Shown piece after piece: positions 53,151-62,467 of a DNA stretch of 64,000 nucleotides. The position numbers and the translations under genes were made by a program. Where the stretch lies: the NCBI RefSeq assembly GCF_014201505.1, contig NZ_JACHEO010000019.1:1-64000 (forward strand). Direction: 5' to 3'. The stretch comes from Desulfoprunum benzoelyticum. Its GTDB lineage: Bacteria; Desulfobacterota; Desulfobulbia; Desulfobulbales; Desulfocapsaceae. A model generated the notes under the pieces. It ran no database searches and was not told the origin of the DNA. It worked only from the letters and a program-made list of their open reading frames with translations. Positions within the stretch are counted from its first letter, which is position 1, and every line of letters begins with the position of its first letter.

Positions 53151-55514
53151 ATGCGCTGTCTTTGCAGCCTGTTGCTGTTGGTCGGTCTCGCGCTCTCCGG
53201 CTGTACCGACGGACCCGGGGCGATCCGTCCGGGTCAGGTGGCCGTGTCGTCAACGGCGACAGAGATCGATTATCTGACGGAGGTGCAGCCCATTCTGAGC
53301 CGCCGCTGCGTTGCCTGCCACAGCGGCTATTCCGCTCCCTGCCAGATCGATCTGGGATCGTTCGCCGGGCTGGAGCGGGGCGGCAGTCCCCGGACGGTCC
53401 TCGATCGCCGGCGTCTGGCGGCAATCGAACCGGCCAGAATCATGGTCGATGCCCGGACGGCCGAAGGATGGCAGAAAAAGGGCTTCGCCCCGATCATCGA
53501 CGGCGAGACCGAGGCCGGAGCGGATGGGACAATTCTGGGACAGCTCCTTACCCGCCGGCCGCACGGATCGGCCGCAGCTGGAGTGGAATCGCCGGCGACG
53601 GACGGAAATGCCTGCCCCCTCGGGGCCGGGGAGATGGCGACCTTCCTTGCCGCCCATCCCGAACATCGCATGCCCCCGGGGTTGCCTCCGGTCACGGCGG
53701 AAGAACAGCGCGTCATCGTCGCCTGGCTGGCAGCCGGGGCCAGGGGCCCTGGTCCGGAGGAGCTCGCCAGGCTGACCGCCATTCCGGCCAGGGACCTGTC
53801 GAGCGTCGGGAACTGGGAGGATTTCCTCAATCGCCAGGATCCCAAGCATGTGATGACGTCCCGCTACATCTATGAGCATATCTTTGCCGCCCAGATCAGT
53901 TTCGCCAGCGGGACGGGGGCCCTCTACGAGCTGATCCGTTCGCGCACCGCCCCGGGAGAGCCGGTCGTGCCGGTGCCGACGCTTCTCCCCTATGATGACC
54001 CAGGAGGGCTGTTTTTCTATCGTTTCCGGCGGATATATGCCGATGCCGGTGCCAGCGCCAGCGTCGTCTTCAATCTCGGCGGGGAGCAGTTGAAGCGGGT
54101 CCATGATCTCTTCATCCGTCCCGAATGGCTGATGCCGCCGCATCGGGTCGGGTATGCCCCGCGGTTCGCCGCCAATCCGTTCAGCACCTTCGAACAGATC
54201 CCCCCGGAAGCGCGCTACCGCTTCCTGCTCGACAACGCCCTGCCGATTCTGCAGAGCTGTTTCGAGGGACCATCCGCCTCTGCAGCGGCGGCCCTCGATG
54301 TCCTTGACGACCAGTTCTGGGTCATGTTCCTGTCTCCGGAATACGATCTCAGCGTCCGGCTGCCAGGTTTTTTGATGAACGACGAGGGGCTGCTGGGGGT
54401 CCAGAGGTCTGCCCGGCCGGTCGGGGAGACGGTGCCGCTGGACTCCATCAGGCAGCTGCGGCGGGAGACGGTTGTCTTTGCCCGCCAGCGCAGCCGGTTG
54501 TACGACATCTTCTTCCGTTATCAGGGGCGGGGTTATGAAAAAATCTGGCGGGGAAATCGGGCGGAAGACGCGCCGTTGCTGACGGTTCTCCGCCATGCCG
54601 CCACTGCGTCGGTGCACAAGGGCGGTCTCGGGGACCTGCCGAAGACCATGTGGGTCCTCGATTATCCCCTCCTCGAGAGGATCTATGCGACGATGGTGGC
54701 CGGGTATTCTCCTTACGGATCGGCGGAGCGGCGGATGGCGGCACGGGTGCGGATGGACGGGTTGCGCCAGGAGGCGGAGACCCAGTTCCTCGATTTCCTG
54801 CCGCAGGCGCAGCGGCGTGATTCACTGCAGTACTGGTACGGCGGCATGGACCTGCAGGAACTGGAGGCCTCCCCCTCGTCCCTGCCGGCCCGGATTCAAT
54901 TTGCCACCGACGATGCCAAACGGGAGTTTGTCGAGTACCTGGTGCATCACCATTTTCTGGTCGATACCGGGATCGATTTCGATGGCAACTATCTCGAGGA
55001 TGGCGAGCAGTATCCGGACCTGCTGCCGGAATACCGGAACATCGACGACGTTCTGCAGGGCCTGCGGGCGGCGGCGGCACCGGAAACGTCATATTTCACC
55101 GCAGGTGACGACCGCCAGGACAGCCTGGCCTATATCAGGATTAACGGGACGGAAAGGGGTGATGCCGTCGTTTCCCTGGTGCTCCATCGCTGGCACGATG
55201 ACGTCACGGTCCTGCGTCAATACCAGCGCCTCAATCCTTCCCGCAACCGGGTCGGGTTCTTTGCCGGCTTCATCGGCGCCGCGCCGAATCATTTCTACAC
55301 AGTCGATGCCGATGAGCTTCCGGCATTCGTCGAGCTCCTCCGCGCCTATCAGACCACGCCGGAGGCGGACGAACGCCTGGCGAAGTACAGGGTCGATGGC
55401 GGTGACGAACGGTTCTGGGAGATCTACGACTGGTTTCAGCAACGATTTGCCGAAGACGGCGGCGACCGCGTCGGCGCCATCGATCTGGGCAGCTACGCCC
55501 GCCCCGCCATCTGA
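53151..55514 (+). CDS. cti: Cti fatty acid cis-trans isomerase
   Basis: 787 aa. A lipoprotein-like signal (LLLLVGLALSGCTD) and a haem c site CVACHSGYSAPCQIDL at about 50 are as in Pseudomonas Cti, a periplasmic cytochrome-type enzyme. It turns cis into trans unsaturated fatty acids in membrane phospholipids, quickly stiffening the membrane under solvent, heat or salt stress. Later motifs: HVMTSRYIYEHIF, FFYRFRRIYADAG, FLDFLPQAQRRDSLQYWYGG, RYNPSRN-like RLNPSRNRVGFFAGFIGAAPNHFY. ATG 53151 follows CGGAGG; the frame opens earlier. Stands alone. Confidence 0.9.
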   Translation: MRCLCSLLLLVGLALSGCTDGPGAIRPGQVAVSSTATEIDYLTEVQPILSRRCVACHSGYSAPCQIDLGSFAGLERGGSPRTVLDRRRLAAIEPARIMVDARTAEGWQKKGFAPIIDGETEAGADGTILGQLLTRRPHGSAAAGVESPATDGNACPLGAGEMATFLAAHPEHRMPPGLPPVTAEEQRVIVAWLAAGARGPGPEELARLTAIPARDLSSVGNWEDFLNRQDPKHVMTSRYIYEHIFAAQISFASGTGALYELIRSRTAPGEPVVPVPTLLPYDDPGGLFFYRFRRIYADAGASASVVFNLGGEQLKRVHDLFIRPEWLMPPHRVGYAPRFAANPFSTFEQIPPEARYRFLLDNALPILQSCFEGPSASAAAALDVLDDQFWVMFLSPEYDLSVRLPGFLMNDEGLLGVQRSARPVGETVPLDSIRQLRRETVVFARQRSRLYDIFFRYQGRGYEKIWRGNRAEDAPLLTVLRHAATASVHKGGLGDLPKTMWVLDYPLLERIYATMVAGYSPYGSAERRMAARVRMDGLRQEAETQFLDFLPQAQRRDSLQYWYGGMDLQELEASPSSLPARIQFATDDAKREFVEYLVHHHFLVDTGIDFDGNYLEDGEQYPDLLPEYRNIDDVLQGLRAAAAPETSYFTAGDDRQDSLAYIRINGTERGDAVVSLVLHRWHDDVTVLRQYQRLNPSRNRVGFFAGFIGAAPNHFYTVDADELPAFVELLRAYQTTPEADERLAKYRVDGGDERFWEIYDWFQQRFAEDGGDRVGAIDLGSYARPAI

Positions 55515-55547
55515 CCGGGATTGCCCCGGTCAGCGGCGGCAGGGCGT

Positions 55548-55850
55548 TCAGACCTCGTAATCGATCATCCGTCGATCACAGGTGCGCGGCCGGACGATCT
55601 TTCCGGCCTCGACATGAAGGGGATGGTGCTGGTAGCCGGCCAGGTCCGTTCTGTTGGCGAACTCCGAGTAGAGGATGATATCCCCCGACGATTGATCGGC
55701 ACTGAAATCGAACCCGACCTCGAGGTGGAGCAGACCCGGAATCCGGCCCCGCAGCCCATGCAGCGCCTCGCGGATCGCCAGGGCGTCATGATTTTTTTCC
55801 AGCGGGACCGTGCGGTCGAGAAGTTTCCAGCAGACGATGTGCTTGATCAT
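55548..55850 (-). CDS. Dabb-family (stress-responsive A/B barrel) protein
   Basis: 100 aa. MIKHIVCWKL, LRGRIPGLLHLEVGFDF and YSEFANRTDLAGYQHHPLH fit the dimeric alpha-beta barrel (Dabb) family. Small cytosolic protein of unknown substrate. It lies 30 bp after csaA on the same strand; the ATG at 55850 follows a GAGG-containing leader. Confidence 0.85.
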   Translation of the reverse strand: MIKHIVCWKLLDRTVPLEKNHDALAIREALHGLRGRIPGLLHLEVGFDFSADQSSGDIILYSEFANRTDLAGYQHHPLHVEAGKIVRPRTCDRRMIDYEV

Positions 55851-55880
55851 GGTTTTCCCTCGGTGTGATGGGGAAATGAT

Positions 55881-56219
55881 TCACAGGAGTTTGGCGCCGT
55901 TCGGCACCGGCCTTTCCGGTACGGCGATCACCACCTCCCTGTCGTCGGTGTAGAAGCCGGTCAGAAGGAATTCGGACCTGACCGGACCAACCTGTTTGGC
56001 CGGAAAATTGACGACCCCGACGATCTGGCGGCCGAGAAGTTCGTCTTTGTCGTAGAGGGCCGTGATCTGGGCGCTGGTTTTCCTTATGCCTATTTCCTTC
56101 CCGAAGTCGACGGTGATGATATAGGCGGGATTGCGGGCCTGGGGAAAATCCTTCACGGTGAGGACCGTGCCGACGCGCAGTTCAACGGCGGTGAAATCCT
56201 GCCAGGTGATGGTGTCCAT
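55881..56219 (-). CDS. csaA: CsaA-like tRNA-binding chaperone domain protein
   Basis: 112 aa. A single OB-fold tRNA-binding domain: [61 protein letters not shown] and the C-terminal [12 protein letters not shown]. CsaA is proposed as a secretion chaperone and binds tRNA in vitro. The ATG at 56219 after GGAAGGAGAGAC is chosen; the longer frame to 56462 is rejected. Likely co-transcribed with the Dabb gene. Confidence 0.9.
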   Translation of the reverse strand: MDTITWQDFTAVELRVGTVLTVKDFPQARNPAYIITVDFGKEIGIRKTSAQITALYDKDELLGRQIVGVVNFPAKQVGPVRSEFLLTGFYTDDREVVIAVPERPVPNGAKLL

Positions 56220-56433
56220 GTCTCTCCTTCCTCGGTGATGGTGACGGATCATCATATTAGCCGCAGTCGTACCGTCGGGCAATGCCGATCTGCACCGCCG
56301 TTCCATTTTGGTGCCGGGCATCGGGGCCGGCCGACAGGATTTGCCTTGAAGTAGAAATTGCTTTTGCGATACAACTGAAACACATGGGAGCGCGCAGACG
56401 ATGGACTGCTGATCGGTGATAGAGGGGGGTGAA

Positions 56434-59229
56434 ATGACAGGAATTACGGCAGGGACCAGCATGCTTAAACCGTTTTTTCACAGTCTGCCGATCAAACGCA
56501 AGCTGACGATCCTGATCCTGGTCATCACCGCGATGGCGCTGCTGCTGTTTGCCGGCCTCTCCTCGATCAACCAGATCCGGTTGCTGCGCCGGTCGATGCT
56601 TGACAATCTCACCATCCTCGCCGAATCGGTCTCGAATCTCAGCGCTCCCGCGGTCGCTGCCGGGTCGACCGCTCAGGTGGAGAAGGTTCTGGCCGGTCTT
56701 CAGGCCGATCCGGAAATCGAGATGGCGATAATTTACGGGGCAACGGGGGAGCCGCTTGCCCGTTTCATCCCTCCCGGGTATGCGCCGACGGCGATGATGC
56801 CCGATGCGCTGCAGGAGGCCGGGCATGATTTCATCTTCAGCGGCGGCAATGTCAAGCTGCGGTTTTTTCACCCCATAATCCATGACGGCCGCCGTCTCGG
56901 CACCGTCTATATCCTCGCCAATACCAACAGGGAGACGGACCAGATCTGGGATTCGGCCCTGCTGCTTTTTTCCAGTCTGATCGTGGTCCTGCTGGTGACC
57001 CAGCTGATCTCGTCGAGCCTGCAGCAGTTGATGACCAAACCGATCTATTCGCTTGCCAAAATGGCACGTCGGATTTCCGAAGAGGGTGATTATACGATCC
57101 GGGTGTCCCGCAAGTACAACGACGAGATCGGCGAACTGATCGACGATTTCAACAACATGGTCGAGGCCGTCGAACTGCGGGAGGCCGAACTCAAGGAACA
57201 CCGCAAGAATCTTGAGCTCCTGGTACAGGAGCGGACAGAGGAATTGCGGACGAAAAGGGACGAGGCCCTCGCCGCGGTCAGGGCCAAGAGTGAATTTCTT
57301 GCCAATATGAGCCACGAGATCCGCACGCCGATGAACGGTATCATCGGGGTCCTGTCGCTGCTGCGGGATGCGCCGCTGGCCGAGGAATACCGCCGGCTGC
57401 TCGACAGCGCCACCCGATCGGCCGATTCGCTGCTGCTGATCATCAACGATATCCTCGACTTCACCAAGATCGACGCCGGTCGGATCGATTTTGAATCGAT
57501 TGTCTTCGATCTCCGCGAACTGATGGAGGAGACCTCGGAGCTCTTCATCGACGCGGTCAACGCCAAGAATCTCGAATTCGTCTGTTTCGTCCCGCTCAAG
57601 ATCAACTGCCGGATCAAGGGCGACCCGACCCGGCTGCGGCAGATCCTGACCAATATGGTCAGCAATGCGGTAAAGTTCACCGAACAGGGCGAGGTCGTCC
57701 TCCGGGTCGAACCGGCCGGGCGGGACGGAGACCGCCAGACCCTGCGTTTTTCGGTCCAGGACACCGGCATCGGCATCGCTTCTACTGTCATTGACAGGCT
57801 TTTTGATAAATTCACTCAGGCAGATGGCTCGACCACCAGGAAATATGGCGGCACCGGTCTCGGCCTCAGTGTCTGCAAGCAGCTGGTGGAGATGCAGGGC
57901 GGCGGGATCGGGGTGAAGAGCGTCCTTGGGCAGGGTTCGACCTTCTGGTTCACTCTTGTCTTCGAAACGGCGGAGGACGCGGTCCCGTTCGTCCCCTGCG
58001 CCAAGATCACGGGGAGACGCATCCTGATCGTCGATGACAGCGCCAGCAACCGGATGCTCATCGAACACTATCTCCAGGTCTGCAATGTCGAGATGGTGTC
58101 CTGCGGCGATGCCGTGACGGCACTTGCCGAACTGGAAACGATGCGGGAGCGGGGAACAGCGGTCGATGTCGCCCTGCTCGACCACCACATGCCGGGCGAT
58201 GACGGCCTGACGCTGGCCGGCCTGATCCGGGAACGCCATGCCGAGCGGGTGACGGAAATGGTCCTTCTGAGTTCGGGCAGCGTCCCCAGGGACAAAGCGG
58301 TCGAAGCGGGGATCCGGTCGATCGTCTACAAACCGATCCGCCAGCGCCAGCTCTATGATATCCTGGTCTCGGTCATCTCCGGCCGCAGATATTCACTGAA
58401 ACGAAGTGAAGAGAAGGAGAAGAGGGAGTTGCGGCTCCATGGCAAGGTCCTGCTCGTTGACGACGAACCGATCAACCAGAAGGTTGCCGAGGCCATCCTG
58501 CAGAAATTCGGCCTCGAGACGGAGGTCGCCGGCAACGGCTGGGAGGCGGTGCGGATGGTCCAGGCCGGTGATTACGCGCTGGTTCTGATGGATATCCAGA
58601 TGCCGGAGATGAGCGGCTACGAGGCCGCCGAGGTCATCCGCAGACGCGAGCAGGAGGAGGGACGCGAGCGGGTGGTCATCATTGCGATGACCGCCAACGC
58701 CATGGAGACGACACGCCGCAAATGCCTCGCCATCGGTATGGACGATTTCCTCACCAAGCCGATCAAGCCGGATGTCCTGGCGGAGAGGCTCCTGCCCTGG
58801 CTCGGCGTCCCCCCCGATGCCGACGCCGCAGGCGATGGCGGCGCTGTGGAGGCTCCGGTGTATCGCCCTTCGTGCTGGAACCGGAACCAGGCCCTGCAAT
58901 TTGTCGGCGGCGACAGTCAGCTGCTGCACGACATGATGGGGCTCTTCCTCCAGCGCAATACCCCGCTCCTCCTCAGGGTTGATGCGGCGATACAGGCGAG
59001 GGATGCCAGGGCCCTGTGCGAGGCGGCGCATGCCTACAAGGGGGCGGTCAATCATTTTGCCGCGGTCGGGGTTCGCGAGATCGCCCTCGCCCTTGAAAAG
59101 GCCGGCAGGAACGACAACCTTGATGGAATCGAGGAACTCTGGGAACTGCTGGTGAACGAGGCGGCGAGCCTGCAGACGGAACTGGAGCAGGCCTATGATG
59201 CCGAAGAAGCGGGGCCGGGCGCGAAATGA
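56434..59229 (+). CDS. BarA-like tripartite hybrid histidine kinase
   Basis: 931 aa. TM1 at about 24-45, a periplasmic sensor of about 120 residues (CHASE8-like), TM2 at about 168-190, HAMP at about 195-250, HisKA with the phospho-His in [16 protein letters not shown] (about 295), HATPase from about 390 ([35 protein letters not shown]), REC1 at about 528-650 (Asp in [11 protein letters not shown]), REC2 at about 670-790 (Asp in [13 protein letters not shown]) and a C-terminal HPt ([12 protein letters not shown]). A full relay to an unlinked regulator. ATG 56434 follows GAGGGGGG. Confidence 0.92.
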   Translation: MTGITAGTSMLKPFFHSLPIKRKLTILILVITAMALLLFAGLSSINQIRLLRRSMLDNLTILAESVSNLSAPAVAAGSTAQVEKVLAGLQADPEIEMAIIYGATGEPLARFIPPGYAPTAMMPDALQEAGHDFIFSGGNVKLRFFHPIIHDGRRLGTVYILANTNRETDQIWDSALLLFSSLIVVLLVTQLISSSLQQLMTKPIYSLAKMARRISEEGDYTIRVSRKYNDEIGELIDDFNNMVEAVELREAELKEHRKNLELLVQERTEELRTKRDEALAAVRAKSEFLANMSHEIRTPMNGIIGVLSLLRDAPLAEEYRRLLDSATRSADSLLLIINDILDFTKIDAGRIDFESIVFDLRELMEETSELFIDAVNAKNLEFVCFVPLKINCRIKGDPTRLRQILTNMVSNAVKFTEQGEVVLRVEPAGRDGDRQTLRFSVQDTGIGIASTVIDRLFDKFTQADGSTTRKYGGTGLGLSVCKQLVEMQGGGIGVKSVLGQGSTFWFTLVFETAEDAVPFVPCAKITGRRILIVDDSASNRMLIEHYLQVCNVEMVSCGDAVTALAELETMRERGTAVDVALLDHHMPGDDGLTLAGLIRERHAERVTEMVLLSSGSVPRDKAVEAGIRSIVYKPIRQRQLYDILVSVISGRRYSLKRSEEKEKRELRLHGKVLLVDDEPINQKVAEAILQKFGLETEVAGNGWEAVRMVQAGDYALVLMDIQMPEMSGYEAAEVIRRREQEEGRERVVIIAMTANAMETTRRKCLAIGMDDFLTKPIKPDVLAERLLPWLGVPPDADAAGDGGAVEAPVYRPSCWNRNQALQFVGGDSQLLHDMMGLFLQRNTPLLLRVDAAIQARDARALCEAAHAYKGAVNHFAAVGVREIALALEKAGRNDNLDGIEELWELLVNEAASLQTELEQAYDAEEAGPGAK

Positions 59230-59250
59230 CCGGTGTCCGATCGTTGCTCG

Positions 59251-60186
59251 TTACCGGCTGCGGGCCAGTACCACCAGGGCGGTGATAATGATGATGCCGC
59301 CGAACAGTTTGGCCGGAGTGATCGATTCCCCGAGGAAAAGGGCGGCCAGAATGACGGTTACCAGCGGCTCGAGCGTCGACACCGTCGCCGCGTCGGCGGC
59401 GGAAAGACGAGCCAGGCCGGCAAAGAAGAAGACCATGGCGATCACCGTCGACACCAGGGCGATGGCGGCGATCGCCATCCAGCCGGCGCTTCCCTGCGGC
59501 AGGGATGGTCGGCCGGCCATCGCCAGCACGGCAAAAACGGTCGCCGCCGCGATCATTATCACCGTTGCCGCCGGCAGAGCGCCTACGGCCTGCAGTATTC
59601 TGCTGCCGACCAGGATATAGATCGAATAGATCAGCGCCGCGCCGATCCCGAGGAGGATCCCGGGCAGACTGCCGCCGGCGTCGCCGCCGATGATCAGGGC
59701 CGTACCCGCCAGGGCCGCCAGCACGGCGGCGAGTTTGATCCGGTTCAGCGGTTGCCGCAGGAAGACGGCGGCGAGCAGGGTTACCAGGGTCGGGTAGAGA
59801 TAGAGGAGCAGGGAAACCAGTCCGGCCGAGGCATGGTTCAGCGCCGCAAAGAAACAGTACGACTGGCCGACATAGCCGAGGCCGCCCATGCCGATCAGGA
59901 TGATCAGGTGGCGGCCGTGCGGCCAGCGCTGTCGCCGGACAACCATGATCACGCACATCAGCAGGGCGGCGAAGGTGAAGCGCATCGCCAGCACCGCCAC
60001 CGTCGAAGCGCCGCTGGCATAGGCGACCTTGATGAAGATCGGCAGGGCTCCGAATGAAGCCGCGGAAAGGGCGACATAAAGGATCCCGACCAGAGCGGAT
60101 GCGGCGGGGGGGGCGAGTCGATCTGACGTTCGGGTCATCAGCTGCGGAGGAGCGAAAGGCACGGCGGTTGTCAATGACTGCGGCAT
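59251..60186 (-). CDS. EamA (DMT superfamily) transporter
   Basis: 311 aa with ten membrane helices in two EamA repeats: SAASFGALPIFIKVAYASGASTVAVLAMRF and ILLGIGAALIYSIYILVGSRIL (second repeat), ending with AATVSTLEPLVTVILAALFLGESI, the conserved EamA block. Amino acid or metabolite exporter, substrate unknown. Start at 60186 has no clear ribosome binding site; Met 17 (60138) is an alternative. Convergent with the hybrid kinase gene. Confidence 0.88.
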   Translation of the reverse strand: MPQSLTTAVPFAPPQLMTRTSDRLAPPAASALVGILYVALSAASFGALPIFIKVAYASGASTVAVLAMRFTFAALLMCVIMVVRRQRWPHGRHLIILIGMGGLGYVGQSYCFFAALNHASAGLVSLLLYLYPTLVTLLAAVFLRQPLNRIKLAAVLAALAGTALIIGGDAGGSLPGILLGIGAALIYSIYILVGSRILQAVGALPAATVIMIAAATVFAVLAMAGRPSLPQGSAGWMAIAAIALVSTVIAMVFFFAGLARLSAADAATVSTLEPLVTVILAALFLGESITPAKLFGGIIIITALVVLARSR

Positions 60187-60346
60187 GCCCGTGCTGAGTT
60201 TTGTCGGTGGACGGCATCTCCGCCGCCGGCGTCATCCTGCCCGCGGCGTCTGCCATGATAGCCGAATCATCCTTTGCAGCGATACAAAAATCTGCTTTGT
60301 CTCCGGAATCTTGAACTGATTTCGAAATCAACGACAAATAAACCGT

Positions 60347-60374
60347 TTGAAAGTTTTCGGGAATCCGTTATAAA
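60347..60374 (+). promoter_or_regulatory. sigma-70 promoter of the acyl-CoA ligase gene
   Basis: TTGAAA (60347-60352), 16-nt spacer, TATAAA (60369-60374). Confidence 0.65.
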
Positions 60375-60377
60375 TCC

Positions 60378-60395
60378 TGAGCGAGCGCTCGTTCA
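60378..60395. promoter_or_regulatory. TetR-type operator over the transcription start
   Basis: TGAGCGAGCGCTCGTTCA is a near-perfect 18-bp palindrome (one mismatch pair) placed directly behind the -10. Sites of this kind (CGAGCG-CGCTCG) are used by TetR-family regulators of fatty-acid and acyl-CoA metabolism. Repression of the downstream ligase by a distant regulator is inferred. Confidence 0.6.
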
Positions 60396-60703
60396 TGGTT
60401 GCAGGACGGTCTTTTTCCGCGATGATTCATGACAACGGAGCGGCTGCCGGACTCCCGAAGTCGATGGCGGACGATGCGCCTTCTCTCTGTTGGTGAGGAG
60501 CAGGGGGTGCGCGAGGACAGGCGGCCGGACTGATCGTCGACATGAGCGGTAAACACGCGCAGCCTGCCGGCGCAAAGAAGGACGAAGGACAGGTGGAGGT
60601 GTAGGACAACACGGCATGATCGCCACAGTCAGGCGGATCGCCGGCGACAGACAACGGAGTGGGCCGAGGTACAACGACAACCAACAAGGAGGAGTTGCAA
60701 CGT
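60396..60703 (+). other. long leader of the acyl-CoA ligase gene
   Basis: About 310 nt between the operator and the ATG. I see no supported gene, riboswitch or terminator in it. The part 60187-60346 upstream of the promoter is likewise empty. Confidence 0.45.
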
Positions 60704-62314
60704 ATGGAAAACATGAATGTTTTTTTTGATGTGCTGACCCCTGTACATTTTATCCGCCGATCCGCCCTGGTCTACCCGGATAAAACGGCTGTTGTCTACA
60801 ACGATACCCGTTATACCTACAAAGAGTTTTACGAGCGGGTCACCCGCCTTGGCGATGCCCTGCGCAAGATCGGGATCGGCAAGGGCGACAAGGTCGCCTT
60901 TATCTGCCCCAACACCCCGCCGATGCTCGAGGCCCACTATGCCGTGCCGATGATCGGGGCGGTGCTGGTCAGTGTCAACATCCGCCTGGCCTCGGCCGAG
61001 ATCGGCTACATCCTCAACCATTCCGATTCGAAGGCGGTCTTTGTCGACAACGAGTTCGCCGCGGTCGTCAAGCCGATCGTCGCCGAGCTCAGCCAGGTCA
61101 AGAAGATCGTCAATATCTGCGATATCAGCGATGAGCGGCCGCTTGACGGCCCCGAATACAACGAGTTTGTCGCCACCGGCTCGAACGACGAGATCGTCCC
61201 GGTCGTCGATGACGAATACCAGAACATCACCATCAACTACACCAGCGGCACCACCGGCCTGCCCAAGGGGGTCATGTACCACCACCGCGGCGCCTATCTC
61301 AATGCCCTCGGCGAGATGCTCGAGACCGGTTTCAACTCCTCCTCCACCTATCTCTGGACCCTGCCGATGTTCCACTGCAACGGCTGGTGCTTCACCTGGG
61401 GGGTGACGGCGATGAGCGGCACCCACGTCTGCCTGCGCAAGGTCGTTCCCGACGAAATCTATAAGCTGATCGAGCGGGAAGGGGTCACCCACCTCTGCGC
61501 CGCCCCGACGATTCTGATCGGCATGTCGACCTATGCCACCGCCAACAGCATCAAGCTCACACACCCGTTGCTGGTCATGACTGCCGGGGCCCCGCCGGCC
61601 CCGACCATCATCCAGAACATGGAATCGATCGGCGCCAACATCCTTCACACCTATGGCCTGACAGAGGTTTTCGGACCGCATACCGTCTGTTCCTATAAAC
61701 AGGAATGGGCCGATCTCCCGGTCGAAGAACAGGCCAGAATCAAATCCCGCCAGGGTGTGCCTTATATCGTCGCCATGTATGTCGATGTCGTCGATCCGCT
61801 GACGATGCAGCCGGTGCCGCGCGACGGCAAGACGATCGGCGAGATCGTGATGCGCGGCAACAACGTGATGATGGGCTACTACAAAGATCCGAAGGCGACG
61901 GCGACCGCCTTCGAGGGGGGCTGGTTCCACAGCGGCGATCTGGCGGTCATCCATCCCGACAGCTACATCCAGATCATGGATCGCAAGAAGGACATTATCA
62001 TCAGCGGCGGCGAGAACATCTCGACGGTCGAGGTCGAGAACGTCATCTACCGTCATCCCGATGTCCTCGAGGTGGCGGTGGTCGCCGTCCCGGACGAGAA
62101 GTGGGGCGAGGTCGCCAAGGCCTTCGTCGTTGCCAAGGAAGGGACCAATCCGACCGCCGAGGACATCATCGCCTTCTGCAAGGCCAACATGGCCAAGTTC
62201 AAGGCCCCTAAGTACGTGGTGTTCGAGGCCTTGCCGAAGACCGCCACCGGCAAGATCCAGAAGTTCAAGCTGCGGGAGAAGGAATGGCAGGGCCGGCAGA
62301 AGAAGGTCAACTGA
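60704..62314 (+). CDS. AMP-forming acyl-CoA ligase
   Basis: 536 aa. A ANL-superfamily enzyme: ITINYTSGTTGLPKGVMYHH (P-loop), MFHCNGWCFTWGVTAMSGTHV, HTYGLTEVFGPHTV, GWFHSGDLAV, DRKKDIIISGGENIS and the catalytic Lys in ALPKTATGKIQKFKLRE. Size and motifs fit medium-chain/short branched acid-CoA ligases (AlkK/DmdB-like group); exact acid unknown. ATG 60704 has AGGAGGAG upstream; an ATG nine bases later is possible. Likely repressed via the operator at 60378-60395. Confidence 0.92.
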   Translation: MENMNVFFDVLTPVHFIRRSALVYPDKTAVVYNDTRYTYKEFYERVTRLGDALRKIGIGKGDKVAFICPNTPPMLEAHYAVPMIGAVLVSVNIRLASAEIGYILNHSDSKAVFVDNEFAAVVKPIVAELSQVKKIVNICDISDERPLDGPEYNEFVATGSNDEIVPVVDDEYQNITINYTSGTTGLPKGVMYHHRGAYLNALGEMLETGFNSSSTYLWTLPMFHCNGWCFTWGVTAMSGTHVCLRKVVPDEIYKLIEREGVTHLCAAPTILIGMSTYATANSIKLTHPLLVMTAGAPPAPTIIQNMESIGANILHTYGLTEVFGPHTVCSYKQEWADLPVEEQARIKSRQGVPYIVAMYVDVVDPLTMQPVPRDGKTIGEIVMRGNNVMMGYYKDPKATATAFEGGWFHSGDLAVIHPDSYIQIMDRKKDIIISGGENISTVEVENVIYRHPDVLEVAVVAVPDEKWGEVAKAFVVAKEGTNPTAEDIIAFCKANMAKFKAPKYVVFEALPKTATGKIQKFKLREKEWQGRQKKVN

Positions 62315-62327
62315 GGTTATAACCCGG

Positions 62328-62365
62328 CCACGGCCTCCCTCTGTCGCTGCAGGGGGAGGCCATGG
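62328..62365 (+). terminator. 12-bp hairpin after the acyl-CoA ligase gene
   Basis: 62328-62339 pairs with 62354-62365 (one mismatch) with a 14-nt loop, just after the stop codon. No T run follows. Confidence 0.4.
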
Positions 62366-62407
62366 TCCCCGGATGCGATGAATTGTCTATGATCAGGGGG
62401 TGGTGAT

Positions 62408-62416
62408 TGTTATAAT
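62408..62416 (+). promoter_or_regulatory. extended -10 promoter of the helicase gene
   Basis: TGTTATAAT is a perfect TGnTATAAT extended -10 element about 52 nt before the ATG at 62468. No matching -35 at the right distance. Confidence 0.55.
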
Positions 62417-62467
62417 GGTCCGATTGGAAATTGCTCTCCAACGCCAACCTTCTCCCCCCAGTACACG

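Noticed and set aside
56257..58239. 660-codon minus-strand open frame
   Set aside because: Antisense of the hybrid histidine kinase; no recognisable motif.
60542..60604. 20-codon frame in the acyl-CoA ligase leader
   Set aside because: No ribosome binding site and no reason to think it is translated.
60629..62056. 475-codon minus-strand open frame
   Set aside because: Antisense of the acyl-CoA ligase.
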